NCBI RefSeq assembly: GCF_003363135.1
Contig: NZ_QRBB01000001.1
Coordinates: forward strand, 1,302,001 to 1,366,000
Reading direction: 5' to 3'
Source of the DNA: Alteriqipengyuania lutimaris
GTDB taxonomy: Bacteria; Pseudomonadota; Alphaproteobacteria; Sphingomonadales; Sphingomonadaceae
DNA length: 64,000 nt
Shown: positions 18,891 to 27,995 of the stretch, piece after piece
Position numbering within the stretch: position 1 is the first letter of the stretch
Layout: every line of letters starts with the position of its first letter
The notes under the pieces: model-generated
What the model was told of the DNA's origin: nothing
Database searches by the model: none
The model's input: only the letters and a program-made list of their open reading frames with translations
Made by a program: the position numbers and the translations under genes

Positions 18891-20315
18891 TTGAACTTCG
18901 ACGAAATGCTCGGATATGATGATGGCAATGGCGATGATATTCGCCCGGCCTATCGCGCATTTCGCAACTGGCTCGATTCCCAGCCCGACCAGCGCGTTGC
19001 CCGCAAGTCCGAACAGGCGGAGAATTTCTTCCGCAAGATCGGCATCACCTTCAACGTCTATGGCGAGGATGAGGCCGACGAGCGGCTGATCCCCTTCGAC
19101 GTCGTGCCGCGCGTGCTTTCGGGCAACGAGTGGCGCAAACTTTCCAAGGGCATCGAACAGCGGGTGAAGGCGATCAACGCCTTCCTGCACGATATCTATC
19201 ACCGGCAGGAAATCCTGCGATCGGGCCGCGTGCCCGCCACCCTGATCGCCAACAACGCGGCGTTCCTACCCAAGATGATGGGCTTCGATCCGCCAGGCGG
19301 CATCTACACCCACATCATCGGCACCGACATCGTGCGCACCGGGCCCGACGAATTCTACGTCCTCGAAGACAATGCGCGGACCCCCTCGGGCGTGTCCTAC
19401 ATGCTTGAAAACCGCGAGATCATGCTCCAGATGTTCCCGGAGCTGTTCGCCGAAGTGCCGGTATGCGAGGTGAGCGATTACCCGACATGGCTGCGCCGTT
19501 CGCTGTCGGCTTGCGCGCCCGCCGCATGCCTCGGCAAGCCGAACGTCGCCGTGCTGACGCCGGGCACCTTCAATTCCGCCTATTTCGAACACAGCTTCCT
19601 CGCCGACCAGATGGGCGCGGAGCTGATCGAGGGGTCGGACCTGCGCGTGGTCGATGGCCGCGTCGCGATGCGGACCACGCAGGGCTACAAGCCGGTCGAC
19701 GTGATCTATCGCCGGATCGACGACGAATATCTCGACCCGCTCAGTTTCAATCCCCAATCGATGCTGGGCGTGCCCGGCATCTTCGACGTCTATCGCGCGG
19801 GCGGCGTGACCATCGCCAACGCACCGGGCACCGGCATTGCCGACGACAAGGCGCTCTACAGCTACATGCCCGAGATCGTGAAGTTCTACACCGGCGAAGA
19901 GCCGCTGCTGAAGAACGTGCCGACTTGGCGCTGTTCGGAGCCCGACCAGCTGGCCGAAGTGCTCGACAGGCTGGACGAACTGGTGGTCAAGGAAGTCCAC
20001 GGATCGGGCGGCTACGGCATGCTCATCGGGCCCGCTGCGAGCAAGCAGGAGATCGAGGATTTCCGCGCCAAGCTGAAGGAAAAGCCCGAAGGCTATATCG
20101 CGCAGCCCACGCTGGCGCTGTCGACCGTGCCGATCTTCACCGAGCAGGGCCTGGCCCCGCGCCACGTCGATTTCCGGCCCTTCGTGCTGATGTCACCCAA
20201 TTCGATCGAGATCGTGCCCGGCGGGCTCACCCGCGTCGCGATGAACGAAGGATCGCTGGTGGTGAACTCCAGCCAGGGCGGCGGCACGAAAGATACGTGG
20301 GTGCTGGATGATTGA
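18891..20315 (+). CDS. Circularly permuted ATP-grasp protein of the Anbu operon
   Basis: Protein of 474 residues in the family of circularly permuted ATP-grasp enzymes (DUF404/DUF407), predicted to ligate amino-acid or peptide groups with ATP. The TTG at 18891 is taken as start because the resulting NFDEML N-terminus is typical of the family; the next in-frame ATG is at 18906. Conserved blocks include the metal/nucleotide segments FYVLEDNARTPSGVSYM, KEVHGSGGYGMLIG and RHVDFRPFVL. First of four closely spaced plus-strand genes. Substrate unknown. Confidence 0.9.
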   Translation: MNFDEMLGYDDGNGDDIRPAYRAFRNWLDSQPDQRVARKSEQAENFFRKIGITFNVYGEDEADERLIPFDVVPRVLSGNEWRKLSKGIEQRVKAINAFLHDIYHRQEILRSGRVPATLIANNAAFLPKMMGFDPPGGIYTHIIGTDIVRTGPDEFYVLEDNARTPSGVSYMLENREIMLQMFPELFAEVPVCEVSDYPTWLRRSLSACAPAACLGKPNVAVLTPGTFNSAYFEHSFLADQMGAELIEGSDLRVVDGRVAMRTTQGYKPVDVIYRRIDDEYLDPLSFNPQSMLGVPGIFDVYRAGGVTIANAPGTGIADDKALYSYMPEIVKFYTGEEPLLKNVPTWRCSEPDQLAEVLDRLDELVVKEVHGSGGYGMLIGPAASKQEIEDFRAKLKEKPEGYIAQPTLALSTVPIFTEQGLAPRHVDFRPFVLMSPNSIEIVPGGLTRVAMNEGSLVVNSSQGGGTKDTWVLDD

Positions 20316-20341
20316 TCGCGTCACCACACGGGAGGCACGCA

Positions 20342-21289
20342 ATGCTGGGTAAGACCGCAGCCGGCCTGTTCTGGATGTTCCGCTATCTCGAGCGGGCGGA
20401 GTCGACTGCGCGGCTGCTCGATGCGGGCTTTCGCATCGCGCTGACCCGCGCGGGCTCGTCGCGCTCGGAATGGGAATCGGTGCTGACCACCGTCGGCCAG
20501 CTCGAATCCTATCGCGAGCGTCACGGCGAAGCGAAGTCGTCGAACGTCATCGAGTTCCTGCTCAGCGACCGCGAGAACCCCTCCAGCATCATTTCGATGG
20601 TCAAGTCCGCGCGGGACAACGCCCGCGCCGTGCGCATTGCGCTGACCCGCGAGGTTTGGGAAGCGACGAACGAAAGCTGGATGACGCTCGACAAGCTGCT
20701 CTCGGGCAAGATTCCCGAGGCGGACCTGCCCGACACGCTCACCACGATCCGCCAGCAGAACGCGCTGGTGCGCGGCGCGACCACCGGCACCATGCTGCGC
20801 AACGACGGCTTCAATTTCGTGCGGCTGGGCACTTTCATCGAACGCGCGGACAACACGGCCCGCATCCTCGATGTGAAGTACTACCTGCTGCTGCCTTCGA
20901 TCAGCCAGGTCGGCTCGACCCTCGACGTCAAGCAGTGGGAGACGATCCTGCGATCGGTCTCCGCCCTTCGCAGTTACCAGTGGCTGCACGGCGCCACGGT
21001 CAATCCGCGCGACATCGCGCAATTCATGATCCTGCACGACCAGATGCCGCGCAGCCTTGCCTTCTGCTATAACAAGATATGCGACAATCTCGGCTATCTG
21101 GCGAAGGATTACGACAACAAGACCGAGGCGTGCGAAATGGCCGACCGGATCCATCTCGATTACCTGCGCCGGTCGATGGACGCGATTTTCGACGACGGCC
21201 TGCACGAATTCATCGGCGGCTTCCTGGGCGCGAACGGCCGCCTCGGCATGCAGATCGCGAAAGACTATTCCTTCGAGGTGACGGCATGA
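20342..21289 (+). CDS. Alpha-E domain protein of the Anbu operon
   Basis: All-helical protein of 315 residues (DUF403, alpha-E). The start at 20342 follows GGGAGGC. The N-terminal MLGKTAAGLFWMFRYLERAE is the hallmark of the family, with a second related segment near the middle (NFVRLGTFIERADNTARILD). Alpha-E proteins almost always accompany the permuted ATP-grasp protein and are assumed to be its structural partner; no catalytic activity is known. It begins 26 nt after the ATP-grasp stop and overlaps the next gene by 4 nt. Confidence 0.92.
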   Translation: MLGKTAAGLFWMFRYLERAESTARLLDAGFRIALTRAGSSRSEWESVLTTVGQLESYRERHGEAKSSNVIEFLLSDRENPSSIISMVKSARDNARAVRIALTREVWEATNESWMTLDKLLSGKIPEADLPDTLTTIRQQNALVRGATTGTMLRNDGFNFVRLGTFIERADNTARILDVKYYLLLPSISQVGSTLDVKQWETILRSVSALRSYQWLHGATVNPRDIAQFMILHDQMPRSLAFCYNKICDNLGYLAKDYDNKTEACEMADRIHLDYLRRSMDAIFDDGLHEFIGGFLGANGRLGMQIAKDYSFEVTA

Positions 21290-22086
21290 GGCTGCGGGTC
21301 GATCACGAAACGCGCTATTGCTACGATGCGCCGGTGGCCTACGGCCTCCAGCAAGTGCGCCTTCGCCCGAAGGAAACGCGCGGCCAGAAGGTACTCGACT
21401 GGACGGTGTCGGTCGAAGGGGGCAGCAGCCAGCTGCGCTACGACGACCATAACGGCAACCATGTGGAACTCATCGGGATCGAGCCGGGCCGCACCGAGAC
21501 CGCGATCCGCTGTGTCGGCATGGTGGAAAACACATCGAGCGACGGGGTGGTCGGCGAGCATCGCGGGCTTCTTCCGCTCTGGCATTTCCGGCGCTCGTCC
21601 GATCTCACCAAGGCGGGCGAGGGCGTGCGCGCGATCGTCGAAGGGCTGAGCCAGACCGATACGAGCCAGGTGTCGACGGGCCACGCACTATCTGCCGCAA
21701 TCCTCGAGAGGGTGGGCTACGAAGGCGGCAACACCCATGCCGGCTCGACGGCGGAAGAAGCGATCTCCGGTGGCACCGGCGTGTGCCAAGACCATGCGCA
21801 TATCTTCTGTTCCGCCGCGCGCCTGATGGGCCTGCCCGCGCGCTATGTCTCGGGCTACCTGATGATGAACGACCGTGTCGAACAGGATGCGAGCCATGCC
21901 TGGGCCGAGGCCCACTTCGAAGGGATCGGCTGGGTCGGTTTCGATATCTCCAATGGTTATTCGCCCGATGAACGCTATATCCGCGTGGCGACCGGCATAG
22001 ATTTCCGCGAAGCTTCCCCCATCAACGGAATGCGGATGGGGGGAAGTGGCGAGGGCGTGCTTGTCAGCCTCAGGGTCGAGCAATAA
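21286..22086 (+). CDS. Transglutaminase-like cysteine peptidase/ligase of the Anbu operon
   Basis: Protein of 266 residues with an N-terminal beta domain (RVDHETRYCYDAPVAYGLQQ) and a transglutaminase-like core. The catalytic triad is readable: Cys in GTGVCQDHAHIF, His in DASHAWAEAHF, Asp in VGFDISNGYSPDERY. Start ATG overlaps the alpha-E stop (ATGA). In this family the fold usually acts as a peptidase or amidase; together with the ATP-grasp gene it may make or break a peptide-type bond on an unknown target. Confidence 0.92.
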   Translation: MRLRVDHETRYCYDAPVAYGLQQVRLRPKETRGQKVLDWTVSVEGGSSQLRYDDHNGNHVELIGIEPGRTETAIRCVGMVENTSSDGVVGEHRGLLPLWHFRRSSDLTKAGEGVRAIVEGLSQTDTSQVSTGHALSAAILERVGYEGGNTHAGSTAEEAISGGTGVCQDHAHIFCSAARLMGLPARYVSGYLMMNDRVEQDASHAWAEAHFEGIGWVGFDISNGYSPDERYIRVATGIDFREASPINGMRMGGSGEGVLVSLRVEQ

Positions 22087-22118
22087 TTTACGACCTGTAA
22101 GAGTCGAGATCCGAGAAA

Positions 22119-22868
22119 ATGACTTATTGCGTTGGCATGCGGCTGGACCGCGGCCTGATCTTCATGTCCGATACGCGGACCAATGCGGGCGTCGACGACG
22201 TGTCGCAGGTGCGCAAGATGCGCCACTGGGAAGAGCCGGGCGAACGGGCGATCACGCTGCTTTCGTCCGGCAACCTCGCGACGACGCAGGCGGTCGTCAG
22301 CCTGCTGGACGAACGCACCAAGGCACCTTCCGAACGCGATCCCTCGATCATGTCCGCGCCCTCAATGTTCCAGATCGCCACGATCGTGGGCAACACCTTG
22401 CGCGAAGTGATTTCCAGCCTGCGCAACGAAGGCCAGCAGGCGAGCTCGAAATTCAGGGCGAGCCTGATCCTTGGCGGGCAGATCGAAGGCAGCGAGCCGC
22501 GCCTGTTCCTGATCTATCCCGAAGGCAATTTCATCGAGGCGGGCGACGATGCGCCCTTCTTCCAGATCGGCGAGACGAAGTACGGCCGCCCGATCATCGT
22601 GCGCACCTTCGATCCGGCGATGCCGTTCGAGGATGCGACGCGGTTGCTGATGGTGTCCTTCGATTCCACGATCCGGTCGAACCTCGCGGTCGACCTGCCG
22701 CTCGACCTCGCGATCCACGAGCGTGATACCTATCGCATCGGACACCAGCAGCGGATCGAGACGAACGATCCTTATTTCCGGCGCATCTCCGAACAGTGGA
22801 GCCTGTCGCTGCGCGAGGCGGTGAACCGGCTCCCCGCGTTCGAATTCGCGAGTGGCGAGGACAGCTAG
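22119..22868 (+). CDS. Anbu (ancestral beta-subunit) proteasome-type peptidase
   Basis: Self-assembling NTN hydrolase of 249 residues related to HslV and proteasome beta subunits. Removing Met leaves Thr as residue 1 (MTYCVGM), the expected nucleophile. Asp17 (MSDTRTNAGVDD) and a Lys at about position 32 complete the active-site set. No HslU-like ATPase is nearby. Anbu genes are commonly found with the same three partners seen upstream here. The stop codon TAG shares the palindrome CTAG with the stop of the convergent sulfotransferase gene. Confidence 0.93.
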   Translation: MTYCVGMRLDRGLIFMSDTRTNAGVDDVSQVRKMRHWEEPGERAITLLSSGNLATTQAVVSLLDERTKAPSERDPSIMSAPSMFQIATIVGNTLREVISSLRNEGQQASSKFRASLILGGQIEGSEPRLFLIYPEGNFIEAGDDAPFFQIGETKYGRPIIVRTFDPAMPFEDATRLLMVSFDSTIRSNLAVDLPLDLAIHERDTYRIGHQQRIETNDPYFRRISEQWSLSLREAVNRLPAFEFASGEDS

Positions 22869-24832
22869 GCCGAGCCAGGCAGGGCGGCTTTCAAAGGCTC
22901 CAGCCACTGCTCGAAAGGTTTCCAGGCACCTTGCCCGCTACGATTGATCGGGCGGCGCACCTGTTCGCTGCTGGCGGTGCGCACCGCGCGATCGGTCTTG
23001 TGGAATTCGAGGCAGGCTTCCTCGAACGGGACGCCGATATAGTCGAGCATCCGCCGCGTCTGGCCTTCGAGGTCGTCGAGCACGTCCTCGTGCTGCACGC
23101 GCAGGATACGCCCCTCGGGCAGCACCGCGTCCCAGTGCTCCATCAGATCGACGTAGTCGGCGTAGTAGCGGCCGACTTCCTCCAGCCCGTACGTAAATTC
23201 CTGCCCTTCGGCGAAGAGCTGCTTGAAGCCGGAGAAGCAGCAATCCATCGGGTCGCGCCGTGCGTCGATGATCTTCGCATTGGGCAGGATCAGGTGGATC
23301 AGCCCGATATGGCGGAAATTGTTCGGCATCTTGTCGATGAAGAACGGCGCGCCCTGCCGGTGGACGCGCGTATCCTCGATATACTGCTCCCCGAAACTCC
23401 CCAGTTGCTCGGCGCCGAGATCGTGCAGAATGTCGGGATAGGGTGACTGGCTCGCCTTGCGGCCCCGCAGGCGATGGGCGAGCGAGAGGATGTTGGGCAG
23501 TTCCAGCGTGCCGTCGATCTGGCTGTGGCTGGCAAGGATCTGCTCCAGCAGCGTCGAGCCTGCGCGCGGCAGGCCGAGGATGAAGATCGGATCGGGCGCG
23601 GGGTGGCCGTCGCCCTCGTGCCGGGCGAAAAGCTCCGGCGTGCACGCCGCCTTCTGCCGTGCAAGCTCTGCGGTCATCGCATCGGCGCTGTAGCGGGTCT
23701 GTGCCCGCTTGAGGGCATTGCCCTCGTCATAGAAGCGGAAGGCCTGTTCGTAGTCCTTGCGATCCTCGTGCGCCTTGGCGAGCGCGAAGGTGAGGTGGAC
23801 GCGGTCCATGAAGGCCAGGTCGCCGCGCGCGACCTGCGTCTGCATCGCGGCCATCTCCTCGTCGGTGAAGCTGTAGGTCTTCAGGTTGGCGAGCGCGTAC
23901 CACGCATCGCCGTGATCGGGCTTCGCCGCGACCGCTGACCGGTAGGACTCGATCGCGCGCGCCTGTTCGCCGGTCGTCTTGAGCGCATGCCCGCGGCTGG
24001 TCAGCGTCGCGGGATCGCGCGGCAGGCGGGTGAGGATTTCGTCGAAGAGTTCGAACGCGCGGTCATAGTCCCCGGTCTGCAGGCTCTCGATCGCTAGGTG
24101 CGACTGGAAGCGCGGATTGTCGGGCTCGCGGGCGTGCAGCGCCTCGGCCTGGTCGCGCGCATCTTCGAATTTCTGGCGGCGGCGCAGCGCGTCGATATAG
24201 TCGAGCCTGATCTGGATATCGTCGGGCGCGAAGGTGGCGGCGCTTTCGAGCAGGAACTCCGCATCGTCGAGGATGCCCAGCTTGATGCCGATCTGCGCGA
24301 GCAGGCGCATGCCCTCGGTATCGCGGGGATGGGTGCGCAGATAATGGCGGCAGATCTCTTCCGCCCGCAGCAGCCGCCCCTCGTACAGGTGATTGGTCAC
24401 CGCGAGCAGCTCGCGCGGGAGAGCGGCGATGCGCTGCGCCTGTGCGGCCGCGTTGCGCGCCTCGCCCTCGCGCCCGGCAGCGGCAAATAGCTGCGCCAGT
24501 TCGCGCCAGCTCGCATCGAGAGCCGGATTGAACCGCACCGCCCGGCCATAGGCAGCGATCGCTTCATCGGATTTTCCTTCGGCGCGCGCGAGGTGCCCCG
24601 TTTCCTGCCAGGCGCGGCCATATTCGGGCAGGGCCCGATGCAGCCGTGCGAGGAAATCAGCAGCCGCTGCATGGCGCCCGCCATAACGCGCGGCCACGGC
24701 TGCGAGATAGAGCGCCTCGCCGTCGCCCTCGTCTTCGTCCAGCAAGCCCTGCGCGCAGTCGAGCGCACCGGCCGGATCGCCCGCCTGCAGCGCCTTCTGC
24801 CCCGTTTTCAGCGTCTGAGTGCGTGTCGCCAT
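22865..24832 (-). CDS. TPR-repeat sulfotransferase family protein
   Basis: Protein of 655 residues. About 390 N-terminal residues are tetratricopeptide repeats (ALDCAQGLLDEDEGDGEALY, AIAAYGRAVRFNPALDASWR, AIESYRSAVAAKPDHGDAWY). The C-terminal part is a sulfotransferase domain: PAPS 5'-phosphosulfate loop FILGLPRAGSTLLEQIL near residue 420 and the 3'-phosphate segment IIDARRDPMDCCFSGF. It may transfer sulfate to a protein or glycan chosen by the TPRs; the acceptor is unknown. Convergent with Anbu, overlapping by the shared CTAG. Confidence 0.9.
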   Translation of the reverse strand: MATRTQTLKTGQKALQAGDPAGALDCAQGLLDEDEGDGEALYLAAVAARYGGRHAAAADFLARLHRALPEYGRAWQETGHLARAEGKSDEAIAAYGRAVRFNPALDASWRELAQLFAAAGREGEARNAAAQAQRIAALPRELLAVTNHLYEGRLLRAEEICRHYLRTHPRDTEGMRLLAQIGIKLGILDDAEFLLESAATFAPDDIQIRLDYIDALRRRQKFEDARDQAEALHAREPDNPRFQSHLAIESLQTGDYDRAFELFDEILTRLPRDPATLTSRGHALKTTGEQARAIESYRSAVAAKPDHGDAWYALANLKTYSFTDEEMAAMQTQVARGDLAFMDRVHLTFALAKAHEDRKDYEQAFRFYDEGNALKRAQTRYSADAMTAELARQKAACTPELFARHEGDGHPAPDPIFILGLPRAGSTLLEQILASHSQIDGTLELPNILSLAHRLRGRKASQSPYPDILHDLGAEQLGSFGEQYIEDTRVHRQGAPFFIDKMPNNFRHIGLIHLILPNAKIIDARRDPMDCCFSGFKQLFAEGQEFTYGLEEVGRYYADYVDLMEHWDAVLPEGRILRVQHEDVLDDLEGQTRRMLDYIGVPFEEACLEFHKTDRAVRTASSEQVRRPINRSGQGAWKPFEQWLEPLKAALPGSA

Positions 24833-24852
24833 GGCTGCGCCTTAAATGAAGA

Positions 24853-24883
24853 ACGGCGGCGAGCGCAAACCGCCCGCCGCCGT
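24853..24883. terminator. Strong GC hairpin between TonB receptor and sulfotransferase genes
   Basis: ACGGCGGCGAGCG and CGCCCGCCGCCGT pair over 13 positions with one mismatch around a 5-nt loop. It lies 24 nt downstream of the TonB-receptor stop (minus strand). The minus-strand 3' flank TTCTTC is only moderately U-rich; CCTTTT follows on the plus strand. Likely terminator for the receptor gene. Confidence 0.6.
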
Positions 24884-24906
24884 CCTTTTGCCTATGAGGC
24901 TGTCGA

Positions 24907-27582
24907 TCAGTAGTCGAAGCCGACCCGCAGACCGACCGTGAGCGGACGATTGGTCACGATGCGAGGGCGATCATAGTAGAAGTCGCCCGCGATCTGCGCC
25001 CGTTCGTCCGACAGGTTCTCGCCGAAAATCTCGACGTTCCAGCGATCCGCCTCGATCCCGGCAGACAGGCCGAAGGTGGTGTAGCTGTCGAGTTCCAGAC
25101 GGTTGATCGTGATGATGTCGGTGAACTTCGATGCCGAATAGGTCACCTGCGGCATGATGTACGCGTCGAGCTCGGTGCTGACGCCCCACTGGTAACGGAC
25201 CCGCGCATTGCCCTGGAAATTGGGCGCATAGGCGAGGTCGCTGCCAAGCTCGACATCGTCGGTCGGGGTCAGGACTTCGGTGATCTCGCTGTCGAGGAGC
25301 GAGAATGCGCCCGAGAACGTCAGCCCTTCGAGGCTGTAGGGTGCGTAGGTGAACTCGGCTTCGAGACCCCAGATCTCCGCATCCGCCGCATTGTCCGAGA
25401 AGAACAGGTTGGTGATGCTGGGATCGAAGATCGTCGTCTGCAGGTTGCTGATGTCGACATAGAACACGCTGCCGTTGAACCGCAGCTGGCGGTCGAACAG
25501 CTGAGTCTTCCAGCCCAGTTCGTAATTGGCGACCGTGTCGGTTTCCAGCTCGAAGGGAACGATGAAGTCGCCGGGGCCCTGTGCGCCGCCGGGGCGGTTG
25601 AGCAGGCCGGGCCGGAAGCCTTCCGAATAGGTCGCATAGAACAGCACGTCGTCGGCCGGCGTCAGGGTGACGGTACCCTTCAGGATCACGCCCTCCGACT
25701 TCGCGACATCGGGTGCGCTCAGTGCGTTGAACACCTGGGTGGCCTGCGCCATCGAAAGCCCGGCTGCCATGATGTCGTCGATGGTGTCGCCCTGGTTGAA
25801 CGTCTGGCGCAGGTCCGCGTCGCACGACCCGATGAAGGTGTACTGCCCGTCACCGTCGTACAGGTCGGAGATGTTGGTACCGAAGGCATTCTGGTCCTCC
25901 GCAGCGCCCGCGTTGCAGAACGCGCTGTTGGCGGTGCCCTGGAAATCGACTTCGACGTTGTAATAGCGCGCGCCGATCGCTGCGGTGAGCAGGTCGGGCA
26001 CGATGTCGAAGCTCGCTTCGCCGAAGACGCCGATCTGCCGGTCGGTCCGCTTCACGTCGTTGCGGAAGATCGCGGTCGCGGGCAGCGGGCCGGCATCGCT
26101 GTTGTAGGCACCCGGGAACGGGAAGTTGGGCGCGAAGCCGCCGAACGGCGCCGCTTCGATGTTGCCAGGATAGTTGTAGTCGTTGCGTTCCTTGAGGATC
26201 AGGTTCGAATAGAACCCGCCCGCGCTCACCCGGAAACGGTTATAGTCCGGCGTGCTGACGCGCAGTTCCTGGGTGAACACCGTGGTCTCGGTATCCGAGG
26301 TGACGAACAGGTTGGGTTCCTGGCACGTGCCGCTGGGGTCCGCGGCGCCGGGATAGGTCACCGATCCGTCGCAGATGTAGTACGGCAGGTACTGCCCGGC
26401 GAACATGTAATCGGTGTAGTCGATCCGCTGGTCGACCTCGCGATCGGTGTAGGCACCATTGTAGACCACATCGAGCATCGCGAGGCGGCCTTCGACCGTC
26501 CAGCTGGTGTTCGAGAAGTTGTCTTCCAGCCGGTCGTCCTCGAAACGCTGGATTTCCAGCTCGTCGAGGTCGAGTTCCGGATCGGCGAAGAACACGCCGT
26601 CGGTTTCCAGCGACTGACGCGTGTGCGCCACGGTGACCTTCCAGTCGGGCGAAATCTCGTACAGCGCGGAGGCGCGGAAGCCCGAATATTGCGCATCGTT
26701 GAAATTGTCTTCGACCAGACCCGCATTGTCGGCTTCGTTGAAGGTGACGTCCGAGAGGTCCGCCCCCGCCTGGATGCCCGCCCGGCGCGGCGCGACCGGA
26801 ACGCCATTGCGGCGCACCGTGCCTGCCTCGCGGAAGCGAGCGCTTTCGCGAAGATCGCGGGTGCCCGCGACATTGTCGATATAGCCGCCCTGATCGTCCA
26901 GATAGACGACGCCGCGCACCGCGAAACTATCGGTCACCGGCACGTTGATCATGCCTTCGGCCTTGTAGCTCTGCTCGCCGCCCTTGGTGAAGGACGTCCC
27001 GGCGGTGAAGCTGGCATCGAACCCGGCAAGGCTCGGCTTGTTGGTGATCAGGCGCACGACGCCGGCCTGCGAACTGGCGCCGAACAGCGTGCCCTGCGGG
27101 CCCTTCAGCACCTCGATCCGCTCGAGGTCGGCGGCATAGACGTCGAGGTTGCGGCCCGGCTGCGCGAGCGGCTGTTCGTCGAGATAGAGCGAGACGTTGG
27201 GCGCGAGGCCTGCAACGCCTGCGGTCGTCAGGTTGGGCGTCGTGGAGGCGAGGCCGCGAATATAGATCGTGCTCTGTCCGGGACCGCTGCCGCCCGCCGT
27301 GACGGAGGGCAGCTGTTCGAGGTAGTCGTCGAAAGTGTTGATGTTGAGCTGGTCGAGCTCTTCCTGCCCGATCGCGTTGACCGCCACCGGCACGTCCTGC
27401 AGGTCTTCGCTGCGACGCTGCGCGGTCACGACGATGGTCTGCACGCCGCCTCGACGGGCCTGCGCCTGGGCCGGAGCCGGCGTTTCGGCCTGCGGCTGTT
27501 GCGGTGTGTCCTGCGCGATGGCGGGAGAGGCCATGGCGATGGCGATCGCGCTGACGGAGGCGCGCGCTGCAATATTCTTCAT
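24907..27582 (-). CDS. TonB-dependent outer-membrane receptor 1
   Basis: Outer-membrane receptor of 891 residues for energy-dependent uptake of a scarce or large nutrient. Signal peptide at residues 1-23 (ending ASPAIAQ), a Pro/Gln/Ala-rich linker, then the TonB-box-like and plug start TIVVTAQRRSEDLQDVPVAV. The plug carries YIRGLAS and RIEVLKGPQGTLFGASSQAG; a 22-strand barrel ends in aromatic Tyr (LRVGFDY). The family resemblance is to the large sphingomonad receptor group without close siderophore motifs. It stands alone, so the substrate cannot be inferred from neighbours. Confidence 0.93.
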   Translation of the reverse strand: MKNIAARASVSAIAIAMASPAIAQDTPQQPQAETPAPAQAQARRGGVQTIVVTAQRRSEDLQDVPVAVNAIGQEELDQLNINTFDDYLEQLPSVTAGGSGPGQSTIYIRGLASTTPNLTTAGVAGLAPNVSLYLDEQPLAQPGRNLDVYAADLERIEVLKGPQGTLFGASSQAGVVRLITNKPSLAGFDASFTAGTSFTKGGEQSYKAEGMINVPVTDSFAVRGVVYLDDQGGYIDNVAGTRDLRESARFREAGTVRRNGVPVAPRRAGIQAGADLSDVTFNEADNAGLVEDNFNDAQYSGFRASALYEISPDWKVTVAHTRQSLETDGVFFADPELDLDELEIQRFEDDRLEDNFSNTSWTVEGRLAMLDVVYNGAYTDREVDQRIDYTDYMFAGQYLPYYICDGSVTYPGAADPSGTCQEPNLFVTSDTETTVFTQELRVSTPDYNRFRVSAGGFYSNLILKERNDYNYPGNIEAAPFGGFAPNFPFPGAYNSDAGPLPATAIFRNDVKRTDRQIGVFGEASFDIVPDLLTAAIGARYYNVEVDFQGTANSAFCNAGAAEDQNAFGTNISDLYDGDGQYTFIGSCDADLRQTFNQGDTIDDIMAAGLSMAQATQVFNALSAPDVAKSEGVILKGTVTLTPADDVLFYATYSEGFRPGLLNRPGGAQGPGDFIVPFELETDTVANYELGWKTQLFDRQLRFNGSVFYVDISNLQTTIFDPSITNLFFSDNAADAEIWGLEAEFTYAPYSLEGLTFSGAFSLLDSEITEVLTPTDDVELGSDLAYAPNFQGNARVRYQWGVSTELDAYIMPQVTYSASKFTDIITINRLELDSYTTFGLSAGIEADRWNVEIFGENLSDERAQIAGDFYYDRPRIVTNRPLTVGLRVGFDY

Positions 27583-27995
27583 GTCGATGGAATCCCTTCG
27601 AACCGGTTCTTCTGATTTTTTGTCGACCCCGCAGCGGATAAAACGGGGGAGGCGCTGGCAATGAATGCCGCGCCCGTGTGTTTTAAATCCGTATGCGTAG
27701 ACCGGCTCGTTAGAAGGCCGGCTCGCGGTTGGCCACCGTCTTATAAATAAATGTTACATCCTCGACAGAACCGTTGCATGATCGCCACACCATGAATTGC
27801 GGAGGCCGTGTATGTTGCAGGTCGTGCCGACATACTCAAATGCAGGGAACGAAAATTCAAATATCAGTCGGATAAATGAATAATTTGATCGGTCGGAACA
27901 ATTTTCGAAGATCAAGTAAAGTCATTTATCGTCTTGGCCGTACTTTGGCGCCTGCCGGTTTGCGTTCGCGAGGTCGGCCGGGTCGACTTGGCCCC
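27583..27995. other. 413-bp intergenic region, unusually A/T-rich, upstream of TonB receptor 1
   Basis: No gene is supported here. The half nearest ligD (about 27738-27950) is clearly richer in A/T than the rest of the window (TTATAAATAAATGTTACAT, GATAAATGAATAATTTGAT). It holds an imperfect palindrome with perfect outer arms GTATGT (27810-27815) and ACATAC (27830-27835). It should contain the receptor promoter on the minus strand; TATAAG near 27741 is a possible -10 but no convincing -35 pairs with it. An open frame from 27876 on the plus strand runs into the ligD shadow and is not credible. Confidence 0.6.
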
